64,000 nt of DNA from positions 62,001 to 126,000 of the forward strand of contig JAYRKL010000004.1 of the NCBI GenBank assembly GCA_041905795.1, read 5' to 3'. The stretch comes from SHVO01 sp041905795 (GTDB lineage: Bacteria > Pseudomonadota > Alphaproteobacteria > Rhodospirillales > Rhodospirillaceae). The notes under the pieces are model-generated. The model did no database searches and was not told the DNA's origin. It worked only from the letters and a program-made list of their open reading frames with translations. The position numbers and the translations under genes were made by a program. Positions 56,016 through 64,000 of the stretch are shown here, piece by piece; positions within the stretch are counted from its first letter, which is position 1; every line of letters starts with the position of its first letter.

Positions 56016-56044
56016 TTGACCACCGGCAAGAACCAAAGTAGAAC
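56016..56044 (+). promoter_or_regulatory. lexA promoter with overlapping SOS box
   Basis: TTGACC at 56,016-56,021, a 17-base spacer and TAGAAC at 56,039-56,044 form a sigma-70-like promoter. The alphaproteobacterial SOS box GAACcaaagtaGAAC (GAAC-N7-GAAC) spans 56,030-56,044, covering the -10, so LexA should repress its own gene. Confidence 0.8.
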
Positions 56045-56110
56045 ATTAAGAGTTTCTGGTTTTGTTCTCAAAACCGGCGCCTAAACCTTGAACCTGTCGG
56101 AGGGTCAAAA

Positions 56111-56818
56111 ATGCTCACCAAGAAGCAACATCAACTCCTGCTGTTCATCCGTGACCGCATGGCCCGGGACGGGGTCGCCCCCTCCTTCGACGAGATGAAA
56201 GAGGCCCTGGACCTCCAGTCCAAGTCGGGCATCCACCGGCTGATCATGGCCCTCGAGGAACGCGGTTTCCTGCGCCGTCTGCCCCACCGGGCCCGGGCCC
56301 TGGAAGTCATCAAACTGCCCGACAACGCTCCCGCCAGACCGGCCCCCGACCGGGCCGCTTTCACCCCCAATGTCATCACCGGCAACTTCTCGGGCGCCAT
56401 GCCCGGCGCCTCGGTGAAGGCCAGCCAGACCGCCGAGACCATCGAACTGCCGCTCTACGGCAAGATCGCCGCCGGCACCCCGATCGAGGCCCTGCGCAAC
56501 CCGAGCGAGCATATCGGCGTGCCGGGCGGGATGCTGGGCAGCGGCGACCACTACGCCCTGACCATCGAGGGCGATTCCATGATCGACGCCGGCATCCATG
56601 AAGGCGACACGGTCATCATCAAGCGCTGCGACGCCGCCGACAACGGCGCCATCGTCGTCGCCCTGGTGGACAACGAGGAAGCCACCCTCAAACGCCTGCG
56701 CCGCAAAGGCGACACCGTCGCCCTGGAACCCGCCAACAAAGCCTACGAAACGAGAATCTTCGGCCCGGACCGCGTGCGCGTGCAGGGCAAGCTGGTCGGC
56801 CTGATGCGGCGGTATTGA
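56111..56818 (+). CDS. lexA: SOS repressor LexA
   Basis: The repressor of the DNA-damage response, which cleaves itself when RecA filaments form. The 235-residue protein has a winged-helix DNA-binding domain (LTKKQHQLLLFIRDRM, SFDEMKEALDLQSKSGIHRLI, LEERGFLRRLPHRARALEV), a linker, and an S24 peptidase domain with the Ala-Gly cleavage site in GKIAAGTP, the catalytic Ser in IEGDSMIDAGI and the catalytic Lys in EEATLKRLRR. An SOS box lies 67 bases upstream of the start. The moeA-lexA-comEC-gltX order is widely conserved in the class. Confidence 0.97.
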   Translation: MLTKKQHQLLLFIRDRMARDGVAPSFDEMKEALDLQSKSGIHRLIMALEERGFLRRLPHRARALEVIKLPDNAPARPAPDRAAFTPNVITGNFSGAMPGASVKASQTAETIELPLYGKIAAGTPIEALRNPSEHIGVPGGMLGSGDHYALTIEGDSMIDAGIHEGDTVIIKRCDAADNGAIVVALVDNEEATLKRLRRKGDTVALEPANKAYETRIFGPDRVRVQGKLVGLMRRY

Positions 56819-56845
56819 GCCACCGCCCCCTCACCACACACCGCC

Positions 56846-56928
56846 TGTCGCCCTCGGACTTGATCCGAGGGCCCAGAGCCGTAACGAAGGCTGGCTTTTG
56901 CACACACGACGCTAAATGCGTCGTGACA
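56846..56928. repeat. Paired-hairpin (REPIN-like) element, type C
   Basis: About 83 bases. The left arm begins TGTCGCCCTCGGACTTGATC with internal palindrome CCCTCGG...CCGAGGG, and the right arm (56,906-56,928) is CACGACGCTAAATGCGTCGT followed by GACA. The layout matches types A and B: conserved TGTC ends with variable self-pairing centres. It lies between lexA and the next small gene. Confidence 0.7.
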
Positions 56929-56972
56929 CTCACAGCGTTTCCCTTTGAGATCAGGAACGCTACCCTTCGCCC

Positions 56973-57194
56973 ATGCCCACCGACCCCGTCCCCGCCCTGC
57001 TCGCGTTGATCAAGGACCGACCCGACCCGCGCGCGGTGTCCAACTGGATCGTCGCCTACCTCGGCAAGCGCGACGCCAAGGAGCGCAAGAAGGCGCTCAC
57101 CTTCCTGCAAACCGAATTCGAAGCCCGCAAAGCCGCCGACCCCCGCGGCGCCGGCATGGTGCTGGGGATCGTCGCCAAACTCATGGCGGGGTGA
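56973..57194 (+). CDS. Small conserved-looking protein of unknown function
   Basis: A 73-residue protein of mostly helical, charged sequence (PALLALIKDRPDPRAVSNWI, YLGKRDAKERKKALTFLQTEF). I do not recognise the family. Codon use and third-position GC are like real genes of the window, and its stop overlaps the ATG of the GNAT gene by one base (TGATG), which supports its reality and coupling. There is no signal peptide or membrane segment. A weak ribosome site precedes the ATG. Confidence 0.6.
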   Translation: MPTDPVPALLALIKDRPDPRAVSNWIVAYLGKRDAKERKKALTFLQTEFEARKAADPRGAGMVLGIVAKLMAG

Positions 57195-57703
57195 TGGCGG
57201 GCCTGGCTTTCCGTCGCGCGACCCTGGCGGACGCCCCGCAACTCCTCGCCATCCGGCGCGAAGCCATATTGGTGCTGGCGCCGCGCGGCATGCCCGCCGC
57301 CAAGGCCGAGGCTTGGGCCGCCATGCTCACGCTGGCCGGCATGGAACAGAAACTGCGCGCGCTGGAAATCTGGGTCGCGGAGTCCTGTGCCGCTGTGAAA
57401 AGTGGAACGAATGTTTCACGTGAAACCGAATGCACGGTTTCCCCGCCGCCCGCCCTCGCCTGGGGCGCAATTCAGGACGATTACCTCTCTGGCCTCTATG
57501 TTTCGCCGGAACATGCAGGTGCGGGCATCGGCACCGCGTTGCTTGTCATGCTGGAAGGCCTCATGCGCACGCGCGGTCACGGCGCAGCGCGCACCGATGC
57601 CAGTGAGAATGCCGAGAGCTTTTATCTGCACCACGGTTATGTCAGGTGCGGAGCGCCGAACGCCGACGACGGCTTGCCGATGATCAAAGTTCTCAAGCCG
57701 TAG
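57194..57703 (+). CDS. GNAT acetyltransferase containing a parS-like site
   Basis: A 169-residue GNAT-family acetyltransferase: the N-terminal strand LAFRRATLADAPQLLAIRRE, the acetyl-CoA pyrophosphate loop in LYVSPEHAGAGIGTALL and the C-terminal NAESFYLHHGYVRCG. Between EIWVAE and LAWGAIQDDYLSGLYV lies an extra stretch of about 25 residues (CAAVKSGTNVSRETECTV) where most relatives have a short hairpin. This stretch is encoded across a near-perfect parS sequence, so it may be dictated by the DNA site rather than by protein function. Its start is coupled to the 73-residue gene. Confidence 0.85.
   Translation: MAGLAFRRATLADAPQLLAIRREAILVLAPRGMPAAKAEAWAAMLTLAGMEQKLRALEIWVAESCAAVKSGTNVSRETECTVSPPPALAWGAIQDDYLSGLYVSPEHAGAGIGTALLVMLEGLMRTRGHGAARTDASENAESFYLHHGYVRCGAPNADDGLPMIKVLKP
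57412..57427. promoter_or_regulatory. parS-like centromere site
   Basis: TGTTTCACGTGAAACC, matching 15 of 16 positions of the bacterial chromosomal parS consensus (TGTTTCACGTGAAACA), including the full 14-base palindrome. It is the loading site for ParB in chromosome segregation and is usually near the replication origin. Here it lies inside a coding region, as parS sites often do. Confidence 0.75.
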
Positions 57704-57772
57704 CAGTCACGCTTTCTTCAAACCCACGGGGCAATCGGATCACTGTTCCGATGTGAAAAACCGCCCCTCTTT

Positions 57773-57884
57773 TTGTCATTCTTGCGAGCCATGGGCTCGC
57801 GAGAATCTAGGGGTTTATGTTTTCAGGTTTAAAACCAAAAACGATACACCTCTGGATCCTCGGGCCTTCGGCCCAAGGATGACA
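57773..57884. repeat. Paired-hairpin (REPIN-like) element, type A, second copy
   Basis: About 112 bases with the same outer sequences as the element at 38,645-38,752 (TGTCATTCTTG...GAGAATCTAGGGG on the left, CTCTGGATCCTCG...CAAGGATGACA on the right), but different internal palindromes (GCGAGCC...GGCTCGC and GGGCCTTCGGCCC). Again it lies between convergent genes. Confidence 0.85.
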
Positions 57885-57900
57885 CCGCGGTGCGGTGTCA
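57880..57900 (-). terminator. Hairpin at the dipeptidase stop codon
   Basis: A perfect palindrome TGACACCGC/GCGGTGTCA with a three-base centre that includes the stop codon of the dipeptidase gene. It probably works with the adjacent repeat hairpins as a transcription end on the - strand. Confidence 0.5.
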
Positions 57901-59151
57901 CTTCCCGCCCTTCTTCAGCCCCGCTGCGTACTGCTCGGCCTTCTCCATCACCCGCAGCAGGTTGCCGCCCCAGATCTTGCCGATCTGGTCCTCGGTGTAA
58001 CCGCGTTTCAGCAGTTCCACGGTCACGTTGATCGCTTCGCCGGAGCTGTTGAAGCCGTCGATGCCGCCGCCGCCGTTGAAGTCGGAGGAAACCCCGACAT
58101 TGTCGATGCTCATATGCTTCACGGCGTAATCGATATGATCGACGTAATTGGCGACGTTCGCCTTGGGCCACTTCTTGTCGATCTCCGCCATCTTGGCGTC
58201 ATAGGCCTTGAGAGTGTCCGGCGGGAGCTTGTCCATGTCGCCCGGCTTGATGTTCATGGCCTTGCGCAAGTCGGCGATGGCCGCGGTCTTTTCCGCCGGC
58301 ACCGCCTTCACATAACCGTCGAACGCCACCAGCTGCACGACGCCGCCGGTGCGCTTGAACGCCGCCAGCGCCTCGTCCGAAAGGTTGCGCGGGTGGTCGG
58401 ACACGCCTTTGACGCCGGAGTGGCTGGCGATGATCGGCGTCGCCGACAAGGCCAGCGCATCCATGGTCGACTTATGCGACGAATGCGACACGTCCACCAT
58501 GATCCCCAGTTCGTTGAGACGCTTGACCACCTGTTTGCCCAAGGGCGAGAGGCCGTGCCATTCCTCGTCGGGTTCGTTCTTGCTCTTGTTCGGTTGCGCG
58601 GAATCCGCGAGGTCGTTGTGCCCGTTGTGCACCAGGCCGAAATAGCGCCCGCCGTAATCGTGAAACTGGTCCAGGAGCCGGATGTCCTTGCCCATGGAGT
58701 AGCCGTTCTCCATGCCGATGATCACGATCTTCTTGCCGCTGGCCTTGATGCGCCGCACGTCGGCCGCCGTGAGGGCCAGTTCGATCTTGTCCGGATAGAG
58801 CTGGTCGGTGAGCTTGTGGATGGCGGAGAACTTGAGGAAAGCGTCGGACAGCGCCTTGGCGTAACCCACCGTGGTGCGCTCGCCCTGGCCCATGTAGACG
58901 ATGAAGAACGGCGCGTCGTAACCGCCGCTGATCATGGTCGGCAGATGGACTTGTTGTCCGCGCACGCCGGGCTTCATCATGTCATAGGCGTCGGTGGAGA
59001 AATCGAACGGGATATCGACATGGGTGTCGATGGAGATGATCCTGGCCTGGAGCGCCTTGGCCTTGGCAAGCAAGGCGGCGTCCTGGGCGAAGGCGCCGGT
59101 GCTGAGAAATAGCGCGGCGCACAGCCCGGCCGTGACATGACGCAGTTTCAT
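57898..59151 (-). CDS. Exported membrane dipeptidase (M19 family)
   Basis: A zinc dipeptidase of the renal dipeptidase family, 417 residues with a signal peptide (MKLRHVTAGLCAALFLSTGAFA), so periplasmic or surface-located. Metal-ligand motifs are IDTHVDIPF, GLVHNGHNDLADS, VDVSHSSHKS and IASHSGVKGV, with SDFNGGGGIDG near the C-terminus. It hydrolyses dipeptides, often with a D-amino acid or dehydropeptide. The stop codon is inside a palindrome. It lies 12 bases downstream of comEC on the same strand, a non-standard insertion between lexA and comEC. Confidence 0.92.
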   Translation of the reverse strand: MKLRHVTAGLCAALFLSTGAFAQDAALLAKAKALQARIISIDTHVDIPFDFSTDAYDMMKPGVRGQQVHLPTMISGGYDAPFFIVYMGQGERTTVGYAKALSDAFLKFSAIHKLTDQLYPDKIELALTAADVRRIKASGKKIVIIGMENGYSMGKDIRLLDQFHDYGGRYFGLVHNGHNDLADSAQPNKSKNEPDEEWHGLSPLGKQVVKRLNELGIMVDVSHSSHKSTMDALALSATPIIASHSGVKGVSDHPRNLSDEALAAFKRTGGVVQLVAFDGYVKAVPAEKTAAIADLRKAMNIKPGDMDKLPPDTLKAYDAKMAEIDKKWPKANVANYVDHIDYAVKHMSIDNVGVSSDFNGGGGIDGFNSSGEAINVTVELLKRGYTEDQIGKIWGGNLLRVMEKAEQYAAGLKKGGK

Positions 59152-59162
59152 CCTATCCCCCT

Positions 59163-61343
59163 TTATTGATCGTCCGCGACGGCGGTCCCGCCCACCCTAC
59201 TCCAGATGCGCAGACCTTCGGAGTCCAGAACCGTCCTGAGCCTGAGCCCCCCGGGCGGCAACCACAGCGCATGAGCCCCGGCCTTTTTCAGGGCGCCCGC
59301 GTCAATGATCACACCCTGGCCACAGCCCGCGCCGGCCGCCAAGGCCGTGACCAACACATCGGTCTGGCTGCACAGGGCGGTGATCTTGTCGGCGGTGGCG
59401 GCGATCAGCACGCGTTTTCCATTCCGCGTAAACAGGCAGCCGCCGGCGTCGCATTCCAGGCCCAGGGCGTCGTTGCTCATGGTGATGGCACCGTGGAGCG
59501 CGCGCGGCCAGGTTTGGTCGGACAAGCCATAGCGCTCGGTCCAGACCTCGCGCACAAAACGCCCGGCGCGGCTGGGGCGGATGGCGAGGTGTCCCGCGGC
59601 GTCGCTCACCGCCACCACCCGGCCGGTGTCGTCCACCAGCAGATCGGGCGGCGGCGCCAGGAACGGCTGTAAGAACGCCAGCGCCACCGGCGCGAGGCCG
59701 AGCCAGCGCAAACGGCCGCGCCAGAGACACAGGAACAGCATCCCCGCGGCGGCGAACACCATGGCGGGCGCGGCCATGGGCGGAAGATGCACCTGCGCGC
59801 CCGGCCACGCCGCGACCGCGCGGGCAAGGCGGTCGAGCAGTCCCACGCCTTCCCCCATGATCCGCACCGCCCAGGCATCCAGGCCAAACGGCATCAGGAG
59901 CAGCGCCACCACCGCCGCCGGCATGATCCAGAAGGAGGTCAGCGGCGCGGCGGCCAGGTTGGTGAATACCGAATAGGTCGGCAAACGGTTGAAGTGGTAG
60001 GCGGCGAAGATGGCGGTGGCCCCGCCCGCGACGAAGTCCGCGACCACCAGCCCGAACACATAGAACGTCACCGCGCGCGGCACATCCAGGCTGCCGTCAA
60101 CCTTCCGCAGGTTGGCCTTGGCCCAGCTTTGCTCATAGACAGCCACCAGCGCCAGCACCGCCAGGAACGACATTTGGAAACTGGCGCCGAAGATGGCGTC
60201 GGGATAGATGATCATAAGAGCCAAGGCCGCCCAGCCGACGTTGCGCAGCGAGATCGCCCGGCGGTCCACCAGCACCGCGGCGAGGACGATCCCCACCATC
60301 AGGAAGGAGCGGATGGCCGGCACGCTCATGCCCGAGATCACCAGATAAAACCCGGTCGCCGCCAGGGCGGTCCAGGCGGCGAGCTTTTTGGTGTCGAACC
60401 GCAAGGCCACCGCCGGGGCCAGCGCCAGGCCCCGGCGCAGGGCGAAGAAGACGATGGCTGCCAATAAACTCAAGTGCACGCCGGAGACCGACAGGATGTG
60501 GGCGATCCCGGAGATGCGGTAGGCCTCCTGCAGGTCTTGCGGAATGGCGCTCTGCTCGCCGTTGATGAGCGCGGCGGCCACGGGGCCGGCCTCGCCCGGC
60601 ACCAAGGCGGTGATCCGGCTGCCGATGGCGCGCCGCAAAGACTCGGTCCAGGCGTGAACCCGCGACGTCCACGGTGCTGGGTCGCTGGACGCCATGCCGT
60701 ACCAGCGACCCACCGCGAAACCGCTGGCGCCGATACCCTGGAAATACAAAAACCGTTGGAACTGGAACGTATCCGGCGCCACCGGCCGGCCGACCGGCCC
60801 CACCATGGCCCGTACACCCATGCGGCTACCGACACGCGGCAATCCGTGTGCGGCCGGTAAAGTGATGCGGATCGCGCGCGGCGTGTCCGCCGCCGCCACA
60901 CCGGGCAGGATCACGTCGGCCAGCACCACGTGATTGCCTTCCGGGCGCTTGTCGGCGTCGATCACCCGCCCGCGTAATTGGAACGGACCGATCTCATGAT
61001 CCAGCAGCGGCGCCTGCACCGCACAGGTCCTGAGTTCCGCCGCGCCATGGCCGAGGCCGACCATGATGACCGCCAGCGCGACGCCCGTGAGGGCGCGCTG
61101 GCGCAGCGCCAGCACCGCCGCGCCCAGCACCGCGATCCCAAGTCCTGTACCCACCGGTGGATCGAACCGCCAGGTGAAAAACAGCGTGATGCCGGCGGCG
61201 AAGGCGGCCACCAGCCAGAGAAAAGCCCGGCCGGCCTGGGCGGCGATTTCCGCGCGCACAAAGCCGAGCGCCGGCGCAAGGACCGGATGTGGCCCCGCCG
61301 CGCTCCCAATATCGTCGAGAATATTGCCCAAACGCTCGCTCAT
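59163..61343 (-). CDS. comEC: ComEC/Rec2-family DNA-uptake channel protein
   Basis: An integral membrane protein of 726 residues that in competent bacteria carries single-stranded DNA across the inner membrane. The N-terminal DUF4131 region (hydrophobic pairs and an OB-fold-like domain, about 30-230) is followed by the competence core with ISGIAHILSVSGVHLSLLA, ISGMSVPAIRSFLMVG and further helices to about residue 560. The C-terminal part is a shortened, diverged domain in place of the full metallo-beta-lactamase, as is common in this class. Other competence genes are not in the window, so natural uptake cannot be claimed. Confidence 0.9.
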   Translation of the reverse strand: MSERLGNILDDIGSAAGPHPVLAPALGFVRAEIAAQAGRAFLWLVAAFAAGITLFFTWRFDPPVGTGLGIAVLGAAVLALRQRALTGVALAVIMVGLGHGAAELRTCAVQAPLLDHEIGPFQLRGRVIDADKRPEGNHVVLADVILPGVAAADTPRAIRITLPAAHGLPRVGSRMGVRAMVGPVGRPVAPDTFQFQRFLYFQGIGASGFAVGRWYGMASSDPAPWTSRVHAWTESLRRAIGSRITALVPGEAGPVAAALINGEQSAIPQDLQEAYRISGIAHILSVSGVHLSLLAAIVFFALRRGLALAPAVALRFDTKKLAAWTALAATGFYLVISGMSVPAIRSFLMVGIVLAAVLVDRRAISLRNVGWAALALMIIYPDAIFGASFQMSFLAVLALVAVYEQSWAKANLRKVDGSLDVPRAVTFYVFGLVVADFVAGGATAIFAAYHFNRLPTYSVFTNLAAAPLTSFWIMPAAVVALLLMPFGLDAWAVRIMGEGVGLLDRLARAVAAWPGAQVHLPPMAAPAMVFAAAGMLFLCLWRGRLRWLGLAPVALAFLQPFLAPPPDLLVDDTGRVVAVSDAAGHLAIRPSRAGRFVREVWTERYGLSDQTWPRALHGAITMSNDALGLECDAGGCLFTRNGKRVLIAATADKITALCSQTDVLVTALAAGAGCGQGVIIDAGALKKAGAHALWLPPGGLRLRTVLDSEGLRIWSRVGGTAVADDQ

Positions 61344-61426
61344 GGGCGGGCCGAATCCCCCGTCTGTATCGGCCCCCAGGATATGCTAAACCACCCCCGT
61401 CTTTTACCGGAAAAGCCGCTCATCCC

Positions 61427-62824
61427 ATGACCGTCGTCACCCGCTTCGCCCCCTCGCCCACGGGCTTCCTGCATATCGGCGGCGCCCGCACGGCGCTGTT
61501 CAACTGGCTCTACGCCAAGCACACCGGCGGCACGTACCTCTTGCGGATCGAGGACACCGACCGGGCGCGCTCCACCCAGCCGGCCATCGACGCCATCATC
61601 GACGGCCTCACATGGATGGGCCTGGAATGGGACGGCGACGTGGTGTTCCAATTCGCCCGCGCCGACCGCCACCGCGCCGCCGTGGAAAGGCTGCTGGCCT
61701 CGGGCAACGCCTACCGCTGCTACTGCACGCCCGAGGAACTGGCCGCCATGCGCGAGGAGCAGAAGGCCAAGGGGCTGTCGATCCGCTACGACGGCCGCTG
61801 GCGCGACCGCGATCCGTCCGAAGCGCCGGCAGGCGTGAAACCCGCCATCCGTTTGCGCGCGCCCACCGCGGGCGAAACCGTCATCAACGACCTGGTGCAA
61901 GGCGCCGTCACGGTCGCCAATTCACAACTCGACGACATGGTGCTGCTGCGCGGCGACGGCACGCCCACCTACATGCTGTCGGTGGTGGTGGACGACATCG
62001 ACATGGGCATCACCCATGTCATCCGCGGCGACGACCACCTCAACAACGCCTTCCGGCAGTTGCAGCTGATCCGCGCCCTGGGGGCACCGGAGCCGACCTA
62101 CGCCCATGTGCCGCTGATCCACGGGCCCGACGGCGCCAAGCTCTCCAAGCGCCACGGGGCGCTGGGGGTGGAGGCTTACCGCGACATGGGCTTCCTGCCG
62201 GAAGCCATGCGCAACTATCTCCTGCGCCTGGGCTGGGGGCATGGGGATGAGGAAATTATCCCGGATGCGAAGGCCATCGAATGGTTCGACATCAAGGACG
62301 TGGGCCGGGCGCCGTCGCGCTTCGACATGGATAAGCTCAGCCACCTCAACGCCTATTACCTGAAGGAAACCGAGGACCGCGCCCTGGTGGACAAGATCGT
62401 CCCGGACTTGGAGGCCAGGCATGGCCCCGTCTCCGACGAAGCCCGCATGCGCCTGACCCGCGGCATGAGCGGCCTGAAGCCGCGCGCCAAGACCCTCAAG
62501 GACCTGGCCGACGGTGCCGCCTTCTACGTCGCGGCCCGCCCCCTGGTCCCGGACGACAAGGCCAAGGCGGCCCTGGCCGAAGGCAAGGAGACCCTGGCCA
62601 AGGTGCTGCCCCACCTGGAAGGCAGCCCGGTGTGGTCGGCGGAACACCTGGAAAACTGGGCCAAATTCTATGCCGAGGAACAGGGCCTGAAGCTGGGCAA
62701 GCTCTTGCCCCCGATCCGGGCGGCGGTCTGCGGCACCCTCACCTCGCCGGCGATTTTCGAGGTCCTGGAAGCCCTGGGAAAGGACGAAACCCTGGCCCGA
62801 ATCAGGGATGTAACAGACGCCTGA
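61427..62824 (+). CDS. gltX: Glutamyl-tRNA synthetase
   Basis: Charges tRNA-Glu (and, in organisms with GatCAB, tRNA-Gln). The 465-residue class I synthetase has the HIGH-type motif in RFAPSPTGFLHIGGARTA, LLRIEDTDRARSTQPAID and the KMSKS-type motif in GAKLSKRHGALGVEAYRD. The ATG at 61,427 gives the family start; the open frame from 61,289 extends upstream across the comEC start and is not used. It diverges from comEC and precedes gltA in the same direction. Confidence 0.96.
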   Translation: MTVVTRFAPSPTGFLHIGGARTALFNWLYAKHTGGTYLLRIEDTDRARSTQPAIDAIIDGLTWMGLEWDGDVVFQFARADRHRAAVERLLASGNAYRCYCTPEELAAMREEQKAKGLSIRYDGRWRDRDPSEAPAGVKPAIRLRAPTAGETVINDLVQGAVTVANSQLDDMVLLRGDGTPTYMLSVVVDDIDMGITHVIRGDDHLNNAFRQLQLIRALGAPEPTYAHVPLIHGPDGAKLSKRHGALGVEAYRDMGFLPEAMRNYLLRLGWGHGDEEIIPDAKAIEWFDIKDVGRAPSRFDMDKLSHLNAYYLKETEDRALVDKIVPDLEARHGPVSDEARMRLTRGMSGLKPRAKTLKDLADGAAFYVAARPLVPDDKAKAALAEGKETLAKVLPHLEGSPVWSAEHLENWAKFYAEEQGLKLGKLLPPIRAAVCGTLTSPAIFEVLEALGKDETLARIRDVTDA

Positions 62825-62862
62825 GGGCTGGATTTCTCACTGCGCAATCAAGCGCACCGTCA

Positions 62863-62892
62863 TTGATTTAAAAGCATTTTCCGCGCTATAAG
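62863..62892 (+). promoter_or_regulatory. Probable gltA promoter
   Basis: TTGATT at 62,863-62,868, an 18-base spacer and TATAAG at 62,887-62,892, 56 bases upstream of the citrate synthase start. A plausible housekeeping promoter in an otherwise gene-free, AT-richer gap. Confidence 0.55.
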
Positions 62893-62948
62893 CAGTGCAG
62901 CAAAGGTCGCTGCAAAGGCGCCCGGCAAACAGGATAGGGGTCCACACC

Positions 62949-64000
<1,052 letters not shown>

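Overview
The window is high-GC, densely coded DNA from an alphaproteobacterium. The evidence is gene order: dapA-smpB, pgpA-pncC, ratA-lipA-lpd-pdhC-pdhB-pdhA-ftsB, eno-kdsA-pyrG-secG-tpiA, ppiD-trpE, and trpG-trpD-trpC-moaC-moeA-lexA-comEC-gltX-gltA are neighbourhoods typical of that class. The E1-beta subunit carrying its own lipoyl domain and the GAAC-N7-GAAC SOS box in front of lexA also fit. The TonB-dependent receptors and other secreted proteins suggest a free-living heterotroph. A more precise placement (Caulobacterales- or Micropepsales-like) would be a guess. No rRNA, tRNA, CRISPR array, transposase or phage gene was seen.

Region 1 (1-12,110): a family 5 uracil-DNA glycosylase and a GNAT protein on the + strand. 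On the - strand follow a large TonB-dependent receptor, an exported creatininase-like protein, and a four-gene set of exported proteins of unknown purpose (DUF1592-type lipoprotein with CxxCH, Tat-exported DUF1552 protein, secreted-repeat protein, unknown protein) ending in a strong terminator. Region 2 (12,111-28,340): housekeeping genes for redox (periplasmic GPx, molybdopterin enzyme), SmpB, DapA, a Slt-type lytic transglycosylase, an M23 peptidase overlapping a bactofilin, PgpA, PncC, RatA, LipA, an IalB-like protein, and the complete pyruvate dehydrogenase complex ending at ftsB.

Region 3 (28,341-38,770) is the accessory island. It lies exactly between ftsB and eno, which are normally neighbours in this class. 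It starts with lower-GC DNA (MltR-like protein with an R-x4-H motif; a DUF4258-like toxin with an Xre antitoxin). Then comes a one-direction train: BlaI-type repressor with tandem operators over its promoter, an M56 sensor peptidase carrying nine ~28-residue repeats, a secreted protein with the same repeats, a small membrane protein, and two tandem paralogous TonB-dependent receptors. This looks like a protease-sensed, BlaI-controlled outer-membrane uptake system and is the best candidate for something undescribed.

Region 4 (38,774-64,000): eno, a PEP-mutase-family protein, kdsA, a Sel1-repeat protein, pyrG, secG and tpiA on the - strand; then ppiD-trpE, a duplicated-domain exported protein, a YibQ-like deacetylase, trpGDC-moaC-moeA, SOS-controlled lexA, a GNAT gene containing a near-perfect parS site, an M19 dipeptidase, comEC, gltX and the start of gltA (cut by the window end). 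Small paired-hairpin (REPIN-like) repeats sit in several intergenic gaps of this part.
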